A stretch of DNA of 64,000 nucleotides from Herpetospermum pedunculosum (GCA_028017165.1 CM051523.1:37800501-37864500); one strand, 5' to 3'; positions 1-10,019 are shown, counted from the first letter of the stretch. Notes: generated by a model not told the origin, from the letters alone. Program-made: numbers and translations.

Positions 1-1459
1 GCTGATCATTTTCTGTTTAGATCCGACTTTTCAGGGATTCGTTCTTTCTCCTCCATCCATTCTGATATATGACGTTGAAGGTTGATGGTTCTCCTTGGCC
101 CAAACGCACCTGCAAACTACTATAAAAGGGGGTCAAAGTCGGAGGTTCAGTCATCAATTCGAAGGGCAGAAGTCTTCTCGCAGTCCACCATTTCTCTCTA
201 AATTCCTTTGCCGTCTGTTGGAGTGAGGTTCTCAGCTTTTGGAGTCGATAATCTGATAGGAAGGAGAGAAGATTCTTCTTCTCTCTCGATTGGATTCATC
301 CAAGCACAGCTGAATTCTCATCACCATCATTCGAGGCGACTGCCACGAAGTGTTCAGCAAGCCTTTGCTGTTTTCTGTTCTTTTCTTCTCAATTCCATTT
401 CTGTTCACTGTTGTTCTTAGTTTAACATTTCAAGTACTGCATTTCGTTGTTGTCTGTCCTGGATTCAGCTCTTTTAAAGCTTTCCTTTGTCATTCAAACA
501 CTTAAAGTAATCGAAGTTCAATTCTGCAACTTACAGTTCCCATCTTGTTCTGCTACGGTTTTGGCTTACTATTTTATACACATTTCTCTTCTAAGCATGT
601 CTATCTTATCTACCATTTCTGCTCTTTACATATCCATGAGTAACTAAAATCATTTAGGGGCATGCTAATGACAGAACTATAGGCTAAAAAACGGGAGTCA
701 AGTAGGCAGATCAACACTCGAACATTGATTGTATGTAAGCTTCATCCCACGGGCAATTTCGATTGGCCATCCATTTTGTCCAAAGAACTCCTAACCTCTG
801 GAAGGAGTAAGAGTTCAGAGTCATATAATCATGCTAGCCTTTCATGGTAATTAGGAAACGGCCTAGGAATAGGCGTTTCCCTAGTACAAACTGAACACTC
901 CTGTTTTAACAAGATGCTTAAGACCTTACTTTGAAGTCGAGTAAACTTGAGTCTCTCATGCATGGAATCGGACGATACTTGAGATAGAGTGAGTTTGATG
1001 TATAAAGAGTTGATCCAAAGCTTGATAATCGTAATAAACTGCCTATAGGATAGTCATTAGTAGCCCTTAATTCACCCTTTTAATCAGGTTCGCTGCCATT
1101 TAATTGCGGAAACATTGCGGTCCACGCAATTCTGCCAATGTTCATGCTGTTTAGCTGTTTTCTTTCTCGTTTATTAATTCCATCTCTTATCCTTTGCATC
1201 TAATTTCAACTTGCATCTGTTTATGTTATATCCCTTTATACGTTCAGCAAAAAGTAGATAATTAAAAACCAATTTTACCCCATCAAATTCATCCCATCTT
1301 TCTTAACAATCACACTTCGCGAATAGCTAAAAATGAGTCTCTGTGGAAAAAACGAATTAAATATACTTACTACTTGCTGTGAGACCATGTATGCTTGCAT
1401 GTTCTAAGTGCTCTCTCTTCTCTTTTGCATATTTATCTTTACACATTGAGCACGCAACA
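1..1459 (+). repeat. 5' LTR of element A (first 256 bp outside the window)
   Basis: It is the direct repeat of 11084-12542 and ends in CACGCAACA just before the primer binding site. It holds a TATA box at 121, a strong leader hairpin at 263-286 (10-bp stem, TTCT loop), a block at about 730-830 that is almost unchanged in the LTRs of B, D and I, and a second hairpin at 854-880. A long transcribed leader of more than 1.2 kb follows the TATA box. Confidence 0.95.
121..127 (+). promoter_or_regulatory. TATA box of the element A LTR promoter
   Basis: TATAAAA followed by GGGGG lies in the LTR; the same box with matching flanks is at 11204 (3' LTR of A), 22043 and 33086 (D) and 39069-39075 on the minus strand (B). 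Transcription would be expected to start about 30 bp downstream, which is inference. Confidence 0.7.
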
Positions 1460-1465
1460 AGTTTT

Positions 1466-1483
1466 TGGCGCCGCTGCCGGGGA
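1466..1483 (+). other. Primer binding site, tRNA-Asp type (element A)
   Basis: TGGCGCCGCTGCCGGGGA starts 7 bp after the LTR end. It is close to the complement of the 3' end of plant tRNA-Asp, the primer typical of Athila/Tat elements; the C in GCTG in place of GTTG is one mismatch shared by B and D. Confidence 0.85.
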
Positions 1484-1566
1484 CTTATTTTAAGTGAAAA
1501 CGAAGTTGTTAAGTTTGAAAAATCAAGTTTATCATTGAGTGAAACTAATCTGTTTCATTTCTTTTG

Positions 1567-1572
1567 CAGGTG
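1567..1572 (+). promoter_or_regulatory. Candidate splice site just before the gag start (CAG/GT)
   Basis: A pyrimidine-rich stretch ends in TTTTGCAG followed by GTGCC, 18 bp before the gag ATG. In D it is CAG/GTACTA (about 23493) and in B CAG/GTACCA (minus strand, about 37632). It can be read as a donor for a spliced message that skips gag-pol and reaches the acceptor-like site at 7228, or as an acceptor for a leader intron. The 1484-1566 stretch between PBS and this site holds nothing else I recognise. Confidence 0.4.
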
Positions 1573-1587
1573 CCATTAAGGTAGTTT

Positions 1588-4500
1588 ATGAGTGAGCGTT
1601 CACATAGTAATTTAGAGTTCGATCCTGAACCTGAAAGATCACTTCGAGCTAGGAATAAGGCAAAGAAACGTCTCTTTAAACAACCTCCTATACCTCAAAC
1701 CACACCTGAGACTAAAGAAATGGGCGATCTAGTTCCAAATCCGGCACAAGCCATTCGCAACCCCATCGAAATAGCGAATGACAAGAATAGTGCCATTCTG
1801 TCATATCTAGTACCTATGCCTGGGGAGCTGAACCCCAGCATAATCCGTCCTGAAATCACTGCCCACTCATTCGAGTTAAAACCAGTGATGTTCCAAATGT
1901 TGTCCACTGTGGGACAATTCTTTGGAATAGAAAATGAGGACCCCCATAACCACCTTAGGAACTTCCTAGGAGTTAGTGACACATTCCTAATCCCTGGAGT
2001 TTCCCAAGAAGCCCTGAGGCTATATCTTTTCCCTTACTCTTTGAGGGACAAAGCCAAAACATGGCTAAATTCTTTACCCTCAGGATCTGTCCGCAATTGG
2101 ACAGATTTAGCAGAAAAATTCCTAGTCAAATACTTCCCACCTGATAGGAATTCGACCTTTCGTGATGATATCATAAAGTTTAAACAAGCTGATAATGAGT
2201 CTCTTCACGAAGCTTGGACTAGATTCAAAGACCTTCTCATTAAATGCCCACACCATGGCATTCCATGGTGTATCCAAATAGAAGTTTTCTTTAAAGGATG
2301 CAACTCCAGCACCAGACAAGTCTTAAATTCATCTGCTGGAGGTTCCATGTTGTCCAAGAGTTACAACGAAGCTTATGAGATCTTGGAGAAGATCTCAGCA
2401 TCTCACTGTAGATGGTCAGACGATCCAGTAGAGCCAACTAGGGCTCAAGACAAGGATGCTCTAAGCGCCATGAGCACCCAAATAAATGCCCTGACCAACT
2501 TAGTCAAGCAAATGGCTCAGGCCAATCTCCAAACCAGTGCCAATACCGCCACAGCCATGTCAATGGGCACCCAACCAAGTCAAGGCGAGGCACCAATCTG
2601 TGGATTCTGTGGGGAAGGGCACCCTTATGAATACTGCCCTGGGAATCCATCCTCAGTCTGCTATGTAGGTAGTCAGCAGCAGCCTAGGAATAACCCCTAC
2701 TCCAACACCTATAATCCTGGTTGGAGAAACCACCCTAACCTGTCATGGGGTGGCCAACAAAACACTAACCAAAATCCCAACCAACCAAGGCCGAGTGGAA
2801 CACCTGGTTTCACTCCCCAACATAACCAGTCAATGTACCAAAAACCTTACAATCAACCTGTAGGATCTTCTGTAGAAAACCTACTCAAGGAATATATAGC
2901 TAAGAATGATGCTACTCTTCAGAGCCAGCAAGCTACTCTTAGGAGCCTGGAAAACCAAATAGGCCAATTAGCCAATGAACTTAAAAGTAGGCCCCAAGGT
3001 AGACTCCCTGCTGATACCGAGGTACCAAGGAGAGATGGCAAAGAACAAGTTCAAGCCATTGAGCTTAGGAGTGGAAGACCATTGGTGAGTAACACAAAGG
3101 ACACACCAAAGAGAGTAGAGAACACTAAGTCTAGTGCTCCACTGGAGTCTCTGCCAAGCCAAGGTCCACCACCGACTAGCACATCAGGAGCCAGGCTAGA
3201 GCCAATTGTAGAGGACGTAGAAGAAATTCCACGGCCTCCACCTATCTTAAGGCGTCCTGACGTGCCTGCATATGTGCCACCACCTCCATACCCTCGAAGG
3301 CTTAAGAAGAAACAGGAACAGGAAGTTCATTTTAATAAATTTCTAGAAATACTTAAGCAAGTGCATGTGAATATTCCTTTTGTAGAAGTTTTACAGTCTA
3401 TGCCTTCATATGTAAAGTTTTTGAAGGACATTATTACTAACAAAAGAATAATTGGTGAGTTTGAAACAGTAAACCTCACCGAGGAGTGCAGTGCCATCCT
3501 CCAAAACAAGCTGCCCAAGAAGGAGAAGGATCCTGGTTCCTTCACCCTACCTGTAGAACTTGGAGGCAAGCATGTGGGCAGAGCGCTTTGTGACCTGGGC
3601 GCCAGCATAAATCTCATGCCCCTGTCCCTATTCCGCCAGTTGGGAATGGGAGAAGCACGTCCAACCACAGTCACTTTACAACTAGCAGACAGATCCATCG
3701 CATATCCAGAAGGTAAGATTGAGGATATTCTAGTTAAAGTTGACAAATTTATTTTCCTTGCAGATTTCATTGTCCTGGACTATGAGGCAGACAAGGAGGT
3801 TCCCATCCTGCTAGGTAGACCATTTCTAGCCACAGGTAGGGCACTAATAGACGTGCAAAAAGGTGAGTTAACTATGAGGGTTCATGATGAAGAGGTAAAA
3901 TTTAGTGTTTACAAAGCTTTAAGGTATCCCTCTGATTCTGAGTCTTGTGCTAGCATTGATGTTGTTGACTCACTAATGGAAGAACAATTAGAGCATGTAT
4001 TATTAACCAAGCATGCTAACGAATATGTAGGATTAGATGTAGATGATCTAAATGTATCTGACATAATGGATATGCCTGTAGATAGACCTCAGCATGTATG
4101 TATGACTATGGACTTAACTGATAGAACTGTAAATCCGTTGAAGCCCTCCATTGAGCATCCACCTGTTTTAGAACTAAAACCACTACCAACTCACCTCAAA
4201 TACGCATATCTAGGAGATAATGATACGCTGCCTGTAATTATTTCTTCTAAGCTTAGTGAACAGCATGAGGTTGATTTAATTTTACTGCTTAAGCAACATA
4301 GGAAGGCTATAGCATGGACTATTGCTGATATTCGAGGCATTAGCCCTTCTTATTGCATGCATAAAATCATATTAGAGGAAGAACACACACCTAAGGTAGA
4401 TCACCAGCGTAGGTTAAACCCCTCTATGAAAGAGGTAGTGAAGAAGGAAATAATAAAGTGGTTAGATGCTGGAGTAATTTTCCCCATAGCTAGTAGCCAG

Positions 4501-7077
4501 TGGGTGAGCCCCATCCAATGTGTACCTAAAAAGGGGGGAATAACTGTGGTAGTCAATGAGAACAACGAACTGATTCCAACTAGGACTGTCACAGGGTGGA
4601 GAGTATGTATGGATTACAGAAAACTGAATAAAGAAACTAAAAAAGACCATTTCCCCCTACCATTCATTGACCAGATGCTAGATAGAATAGCTGGTAGAGC
4701 CTACTATTGTTTTTTAGATGGGTACTCGGGCTATAATCAAATTACTATAGACCCTAAGGATCAAGAGAAGACTACCTTCACTTGCCCTTTTGGAACGTTT
4801 GCCTTCCGCGGAATGCCTTTTGGCCTATGCAATGCACCGGCAACTTTCCAAAGGTGCATGATGGCAATCTTCTCTGAGTTGGATGAGTCCATAATAGAAA
4901 TATTCATGGATGACTTCTCAGTCTTTGGGGACTCATTTAAAACCTGTCTAGAGAACCTAGGACAAGTCCTGGCTAGGTGTGAAGAGACCAACCTAGTCCT
5001 AAATTGGGAAAAGTGCCATTTTATGGTAGATGAAGGGATTGTCTTAGGACATAGAGTATCAAGGGCAGGTGTAGAAGTGGATAGGGCAAAAATCGAGGTC
5101 ATAGAGAAGTTGGTAGAGCCCCAGAATGTCAAGGCTATTAGGAGTTTCTTAGGGCATGCTGGCTTCTATAGAAGGTTCATCAAGGACTTTTCTAAGATAG
5201 CCAAGCCTCTATGTGAGCTACTGGAGCTAGGTAGGCCATTCATCTTCTCTAAAGAATGTGTAGTAGCTTGGAAAACCCTTAAGGAAGCACTGGTCACAGC
5301 ACCAATCATAGTAGGACCAAATTGGGATCTCCCATTTGAGATGCTATGTGATGCTAGTGACTATGCTGTAGGAGTCATGTTAGGACAGAAGATTGACAAG
5401 CTCACACATCCTGTCTATTATGCTAGCAAGACCTTGAATGAGGCCCAATGTAACTATACAACTACAGAGAAAGAGATGCTTGCTGTAGTATTTGCTTGTG
5501 AAAAATTTAGAAACTATATTGTAGGAACTAGGACCATTGTATATACTGACCATTCTGCTTTAAAATATCTTATGAGGAAGGCTGATGCTAAGCCTAGATT
5601 GATTAGATGGGTGTTATTGCTGCAGGAATTCGATTTGGACATTCGGGACAAGAAGGGATGTGAAAACGTGGTTGCAGATCACCTGTCTCGATTGCAGCAC
5701 AATTGCGAAAAAATTGCGGACCCCGCAATTTCTGATGCTTTTATAGATGAACATATCTTTGCTTTAACTCATCGTGATAACGATGAGGAACCTTGGTTCG
5801 CTGACATTGCTAACTTCCGTGCAGCACAGGTATTACCAGTGTTCAAGGGAGGACAAGAGAAGAAGAGGTTCCTCCATGAAGCAAGGAAATTCATCTGGGA
5901 TGACCCCATACTTTACAGGACCTGTGCTGATGGGTTGTTGAGGAAGTGTGTTACAGCTGCTGAAGCGAAGTCTGTGCTGCAGCACTGTCACTCATCTCCT
6001 TACGGTGGGCACTTTGGTGGTCAAAGAACAGCTGCTAAGGTATTTCAGAGTGGCTACTACTGGCCAACAATCTTCAAGGATGCCCACAACTATGCCCACA
6101 ACTGTGACGAATGCCAAAGGACAGGTAACCTCAGTCGTAAGGATGAGATGCCCCTCACCTACATCTTAGAGTTAGAGCTCTTTGATGTGTGGGGCATTGA
6201 TTTCATGGGACCATTCCCTCCATCATCAGGTAACCTGTACATTTTAGTAGCAGTAGACTACGTGTCAAAGTGGGTAGAAGCTAAGGCATGTCCTAATAAT
6301 GATGCTAAAACAGTCACTAACTTCTTGCATAGACACATTTTCACTAGATTTGGGACTCCTCGTGCTATCATTAGTGATGAGGGGTCACATTTCATTAATA
6401 AGGCTATGGAGAAATTATTGGCTAAATATAACATTAGACATAGGGTAGCTACTCCCTACCACCCACACTCAAATGGCCAAGCTGAGATTTCCAATAGGGA
6501 GATAAAGAACATCCTAGAAAAGGTAGTCAAACCTAATAGGAAAGACTGGTCTTTCAAGCTTGAGGATGCACTTTGGGCTTACAGAACAGCATATAAGACA
6601 CCTCTAGGAATGTCTCCCTATAGGTTGGTGTATGGCAAGGCTTGCCACTTGCCACTTGAGTTGGAAAACAAGGCATTTTGGGCCATGAAAGAATTAAATT
6701 TTTGTGTGAAGGATGCAGGGACATTAAGATCTTTACAGCTACATGAACTTGATGAGCTTAGGCACATGGCCTATGAGAATGCCAAGATGTACAAAGAAAA
6801 GACAAAAATATGGCACGACAGTAGACTCAGGATCAAAGACTTTAAAAAGGGCCAACTTGTATTATTATTTAACTCACGATTAAAGCTATTTCCAGGCAAA
6901 TTAAAGTCTAGATGGTCAGGTCCATTTATTATTACTAATGTCTTTGTTCATGGTGCCATAGAGATTAAAAACTTGCAGCAAGGACAGCCATTTATGGTCA
7001 ATGGTGCTAGGTTGAAGCACTACTATGAGGAGGGGGATGTGAAGACTCTCTCGGCCTTCCTCCTACATGAAGCATGA
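1588..7077 (+). CDS. Gag-Pol polyprotein (gag, protease, RT, RNaseH, integrase), intact
   Basis: One open frame of 1829 codons carries the functions for particle formation, maturation, reverse transcription and integration. Gag capsid-type domain lies at about residues 100-240. A zinc knuckle of the form CX2CX3HX4C is at C338, C341, H345 and C350. A retropepsin-like protease has active-site D669-L-G-A-S. RT carries WRVCMDYRKLN and the catalytic FMDD at 1106-1109. RNaseH has D1255, E1294 or E1296, and D1321. Integrase has an HHCC-type zinc region near 1464-1510 and the D1538, D1597, E1633 triad with 35 residues between the last two. A GPF-type motif (SRWSGPF) is near the C terminus and there is no chromodomain. 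This order is Ty3/gypsy, and the DLGAS protease and tRNA-Asp primer fit Athila. The ATG at 1588 is chosen because B and D start at the same place. Confidence 0.95.
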   Translation: MSERSHSNLEFDPEPERSLRARNKAKKRLFKQPPIPQTTPETKEMGDLVPNPAQAIRNPIEIANDKNSAILSYLVPMPGELNPSIIRPEITAHSFELKPVMFQMLSTVGQFFGIENEDPHNHLRNFLGVSDTFLIPGVSQEALRLYLFPYSLRDKAKTWLNSLPSGSVRNWTDLAEKFLVKYFPPDRNSTFRDDIIKFKQADNESLHEAWTRFKDLLIKCPHHGIPWCIQIEVFFKGCNSSTRQVLNSSAGGSMLSKSYNEAYEILEKISASHCRWSDDPVEPTRAQDKDALSAMSTQINALTNLVKQMAQANLQTSANTATAMSMGTQPSQGEAPICGFCGEGHPYEYCPGNPSSVCYVGSQQQPRNNPYSNTYNPGWRNHPNLSWGGQQNTNQNPNQPRPSGTPGFTPQHNQSMYQKPYNQPVGSSVENLLKEYIAKNDATLQSQQATLRSLENQIGQLANELKSRPQGRLPADTEVPRRDGKEQVQAIELRSGRPLVSNTKDTPKRVENTKSSAPLESLPSQGPPPTSTSGARLEPIVEDVEEIPRPPPILRRPDVPAYVPPPPYPRRLKKKQEQEVHFNKFLEILKQVHVNIPFVEVLQSMPSYVKFLKDIITNKRIIGEFETVNLTEECSAILQNKLPKKEKDPGSFTLPVELGGKHVGRALCDLGASINLMPLSLFRQLGMGEARPTTVTLQLADRSIAYPEGKIEDILVKVDKFIFLADFIVLDYEADKEVPILLGRPFLATGRALIDVQKGELTMRVHDEEVKFSVYKALRYPSDSESCASIDVVDSLMEEQLEHVLLTKHANEYVGLDVDDLNVSDIMDMPVDRPQHVCMTMDLTDRTVNPLKPSIEHPPVLELKPLPTHLKYAYLGDNDTLPVIISSKLSEQHEVDLILLLKQHRKAIAWTIADIRGISPSYCMHKIILEEEHTPKVDHQRRLNPSMKEVVKKEIIKWLDAGVIFPIASSQWVSPIQCVPKKGGITVVVNENNELIPTRTVTGWRVCMDYRKLNKETKKDHFPLPFIDQMLDRIAGRAYYCFLDGYSGYNQITIDPKDQEKTTFTCPFGTFAFRGMPFGLCNAPATFQRCMMAIFSELDESIIEIFMDDFSVFGDSFKTCLENLGQVLARCEETNLVLNWEKCHFMVDEGIVLGHRVSRAGVEVDRAKIEVIEKLVEPQNVKAIRSFLGHAGFYRRFIKDFSKIAKPLCELLELGRPFIFSKECVVAWKTLKEALVTAPIIVGPNWDLPFEMLCDASDYAVGVMLGQKIDKLTHPVYYASKTLNEAQCNYTTTEKEMLAVVFACEKFRNYIVGTRTIVYTDHSALKYLMRKADAKPRLIRWVLLLQEFDLDIRDKKGCENVVADHLSRLQHNCEKIADPAISDAFIDEHIFALTHRDNDEEPWFADIANFRAAQVLPVFKGGQEKKRFLHEARKFIWDDPILYRTCADGLLRKCVTAAEAKSVLQHCHSSPYGGHFGGQRTAAKVFQSGYYWPTIFKDAHNYAHNCDECQRTGNLSRKDEMPLTYILELELFDVWGIDFMGPFPPSSGNLYILVAVDYVSKWVEAKACPNNDAKTVTNFLHRHIFTRFGTPRAIISDEGSHFINKAMEKLLAKYNIRHRVATPYHPHSNGQAEISNREIKNILEKVVKPNRKDWSFKLEDALWAYRTAYKTPLGMSPYRLVYGKACHLPLELENKAFWAMKELNFCVKDAGTLRSLQLHELDELRHMAYENAKMYKEKTKIWHDSRLRIKDFKKGQLVLLFNSRLKLFPGKLKSRWSGPFIITNVFVHGAIEIKNLQQGQPFMVNGARLKHYYEEGDVKTLSAFLLHEA

Positions 7078-7517
7078 AGTTAGAAACGAGAGAGAACGAG
7101 TGGTTACTGTGCTCGTTTAGTCAAGGCCAATGCCTTAGTTTATTTTTTCTGTTTTTTCGATGATCGTTTGTATGTTTTGTGAGGTATTTTTAATTGCGTA
7201 GTTAATGTTTGTTTTATTTGTTTTTGTAGGGAATCGAAAGAGGGGATCAAGGGGAGTAAATCCCACTTTAAAAATCAAGAAACGGTTGAGCCAAATGAAA
7301 GATACGGGCGATCAAAGTTTGGATTTGTTATGAAATATTGTCCCTAGAATTGCGCAAAAATTGCTGGATCCGCAAAAAGAGCCGTTGGGATTTTTCCGTT
7401 GCTTTTATAGCCGTTAGAAGGCGCCCGATTGATACGATCCTCTCATTCTTTGCTCTCCAAGATTTCTGCGATTCTCTCCACCTTTGATCTCTCTCTCCAA
7501 ACCTCCAAGATTCGACA
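7078..7517 (+). other. Spacer between pol and second ORF: two hairpins and a 3' splice-like site
   Basis: Just after the pol stop are two short inverted repeats: AACGAG with CTCGTT (7095-7117, loop of 11) and AAGGC-CAAT-GCCTT (7123-7136). D has both at the same place with changed but still pairing bases. A T-rich run ending in TTTTTGTAG/GGAATCGA puts an AG at 7228-7229, a good plant 3' splice site match. A degraded ATTGCGG-type motif is at about 7348-7375. Splicing into the next ORF is inference. Confidence 0.55.
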
Positions 7518-9380
7518 ATGGTTTCCACTAGGGCTGAGAGATCCGCCGCCAAGAAGAAGGCCGACGACGCAGCTGAAGCGGCTGCAAGGGAAGCGCTTCT
7601 CGCCCTTGCTGATGAGGGTGCTGTACGCACTGGCCGTCTTTCCAAGCTTCCTATTCGTAGGAAGAAGTGGAGGGTGGTCACTGAGATCCCTGCTGGGCCA
7701 TCTGAGCCAGTGGGCACGCCAAAGAAGCGCCGGTGGACTGTCAAGACTGCCGCCGAACGAACCATCGCCAAGACTCCCTCTGTGGAGAGTCAAGAACCTG
7801 ATCGTGCATCTCACGAGTCAGCAAAGGAAGGTTCGTCGCCGTCTGTGTCACCTGTGCGCAGCCCTCTCCCATCTGAACCGGTGCAAAGCACAGAATCATC
7901 ACCGCCTGCGCAGCGCGCCGAGTCATCTCCAGCGCTTCAGAGTTCTGATCTACCACCTGCGGCTGTGCAGAGTCCTGAACTGCCGTCTTCGCCATGGAGT
8001 TCTGCACATACACCATCAGCAGAGCACAACTCTCCACGGCCTGATCCTGAATTCCCTTATGGGGATTATCAGGAGTCCACGCAAGGCAGTGGAGATGCTG
8101 GGGAAGAAGAAGTCTTCTCTCCTATGAGGGAAGACAGCCCTGATGTTCCTGCACAGCAGGACGATTCTATGGAAGAAACGTTGGGGGCTTGCCTCCAACA
8201 GATCAACATGGAGAACGAGAAGAAGAAGGCCAAGAAGGAGGCCAAGAAAGCCAAGAAACTGAAGAAGAAGAAGGCCAAGCGAGTGCCTTCAGCAGACAAA
8301 GACAGTACTGAGCCTTCGCTCAAACGCCTCAAGGTGGAGGCTGCTGAATCTTCCAAGCCAGCCGAAAAGGGGAAGGCTAAACTCTACCCTGAAGATGAAC
8401 CTCCGTCAGTGAGGTATGTCTCGTCTGATGCTGAATCCAGGGGCGTGGAGCTGAGGAAAAGGGACCTGTTGCACGAGAAGGGGTTCCTTGATCGACTTGC
8501 TGACCTGCCGCAGTTCTTGCGCGCAGGGGTGATCAACCATGGCTGGGAGGAATTCTGCCGACCTCCCAATCCAGCATACACGAGCATGGTGTATGACTTT
8601 TATGCTAACGTGCTCAGCCCTGAGGATGGCCTATCTGTGGTCAGAGGGGTGGAGGTTGATTTCTCAGCCAAAGCCATTAATGAAGCATTTGGTCTAAGGG
8701 GTCAGCCTCACACAGATTATGCACGGATAGTTGATGAGCCGACCGAGGCTGTGCTGGAAGAAGCCATCCGCACCATTGGCCAGCCTGAGGCCTCCTGGAC
8801 AGTCTCACGCAATGGGCGGCACACGCTCATGAGTGCCAACCTCACGGCTAAGGCAGCTGTGTGGTTTTCATTCGTAAGAAGAAGACTCTCCCCAGTGACT
8901 CATGAGACTACAATTAACCAGAGCCGTTCGCTGCTGGTTTATGCTATAATGAGAGGTCTCACGATCAACGTGGGAGAAGTCATCACTGCTGCCATAGCTG
9001 AGTGTGCAAAAAAGGGTAAGGGGCCGTTATTTTTCCCCAACATCATAACAAAGTTATGCTTGCTTGCAGGAGTTCCCACCGAGCGCTTGGAGCAGCAGCT
9101 GCCCTACACAGGCCATCTGGAGTTGCCTGCACATCTAAGGCTGAGAAGAAAGGGCAACATGGAATTTGAGTTGGATAGGCTGGCGGCTGAACAGTCCCTA
9201 TCCATGGCCTGCTTGATGGACATGCAGAGGAGAATGGCTCAATGGGCCAACTATGCGCAGGCGAGGGACAGAGAAGTTGCAGACCAGTTGGGGTGCATCT
9301 TCCCAGACTTCCCCACCAACCTCCTAACTCCATGGGTGCCCCCAAGACCAAGGCGACCAGATGAGGATGATGAGAATTGA
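7518..9380 (+). CDS. Second ORF of Athila element (env position), 'putative plant transposon protein' domain
   Basis: The ORF has 620 codons, starts ATG in the context ACAATGG and is open. Residues 1-60 are basic and Ala-rich, residues about 80-210 are a Ser/Pro/Glu-rich low-complexity stretch, residues about 230-260 are very lysine-rich and could direct the protein to the nucleus, and residues about 285-610 form the conserved domain (FLDRLADLPQF, then NQSRSLLVYAIMRGLTINVG, then NLLTPW). I recognise this as the domain found after pol in Athila elements, often called envelope-like. I see no signal peptide and no clear membrane helix, so an envelope role is not supported by this copy. The homologue in D is at 29498-31270. 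Function is unknown. Confidence 0.85.
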   Translation: MVSTRAERSAAKKKADDAAEAAAREALLALADEGAVRTGRLSKLPIRRKKWRVVTEIPAGPSEPVGTPKKRRWTVKTAAERTIAKTPSVESQEPDRASHESAKEGSSPSVSPVRSPLPSEPVQSTESSPPAQRAESSPALQSSDLPPAAVQSPELPSSPWSSAHTPSAEHNSPRPDPEFPYGDYQESTQGSGDAGEEEVFSPMREDSPDVPAQQDDSMEETLGACLQQINMENEKKKAKKEAKKAKKLKKKKAKRVPSADKDSTEPSLKRLKVEAAESSKPAEKGKAKLYPEDEPPSVRYVSSDAESRGVELRKRDLLHEKGFLDRLADLPQFLRAGVINHGWEEFCRPPNPAYTSMVYDFYANVLSPEDGLSVVRGVEVDFSAKAINEAFGLRGQPHTDYARIVDEPTEAVLEEAIRTIGQPEASWTVSRNGRHTLMSANLTAKAAVWFSFVRRRLSPVTHETTINQSRSLLVYAIMRGLTINVGEVITAAIAECAKKGKGPLFFPNIITKLCLLAGVPTERLEQQLPYTGHLELPAHLRLRRKGNMEFELDRLAAEQSLSMACLMDMQRRMAQWANYAQARDREVADQLGCIFPDFPTNLLTPWVPPRPRRPDEDDEN

Positions 9381-10019
9381 GTGCTGGTTTGAAGAGCACT
9401 AGAGGGAGTATTACTGATCCCTTCAGAAACAAAAGACAATTTTCCTGCTTTTTGATAGAATAATGTATAATATGCTGTTTTGGATTCAGTTTTTGATCTG
9501 TTTTTAATGTTTAGTTTTATGCTTTTTCTTTTGCTTAGTCTAGTTTGATGTTAGCTGAATAGGTAGGATAGTTTAGTTTTATTTTTAGGATGCATGAGTA
9601 ACGGGAAAAAGCATGCTAGGGGCCTGAGTTAATGTTATATCTGCCCGGATTGGATTGCGAAATAATTGCGGTTCCCGCAATTTTTGTGACTGATAGCATG
9701 TTTTGGACTGTCTGTTTAGTTAGGCTGTGATCTGTTAAATTCTATCTTTTGCTGCTAGCATGACTACCTTATATAGCTGATCTTGAAGCATGCTGGATGA
9801 GTGTCTTAGGACACCTTTTGATAGTTTAAATTTGCCTCTGAATAGTGCTCAGCATGCATAAACCATAAGTCCTGAAACCTGTCTGTTATGTTCAAATTTT
9901 CTGCTGCTGGGATAGTTGCTTCTCGAATGTTTTGCCTATGCCTAGGATGTTTAGATTCTCTTTGTTTTACTTTAGACTAGATGCTTCTAGGATAAGTTTG
10001 GGGGTGTGCCACCTCAAAC

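Noticed and set aside
208..647. Short open frames in the Athila LTRs (also at 11291-11730, 22069-22354, 33112-33397)
   Set aside because: They start at TTG or GTG rather than ATG, or lie in DNA conserved for other reasons, and the predicted peptides have no known domain. Similar peptides in different LTRs follow from nucleotide conservation of the leader.
1466..1483. tRNA gene remnants at the primer binding sites
   Set aside because: Only the 12-18 bp complementary to tRNA 3' ends are present, directly after LTRs; there is no tRNA cloverleaf.
3327..3770. Minus-strand open frame of 147 codons inside gag-pol, also seen in D and B
   Set aside because: It is the shadow of a conserved coding strand; its conservation follows from the protease and RT frame.
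7518..9380. Calling the second ORF a true envelope glycoprotein
   Set aside because: No signal peptide or clear transmembrane helix is visible; only its position and domain family suggest the env label.
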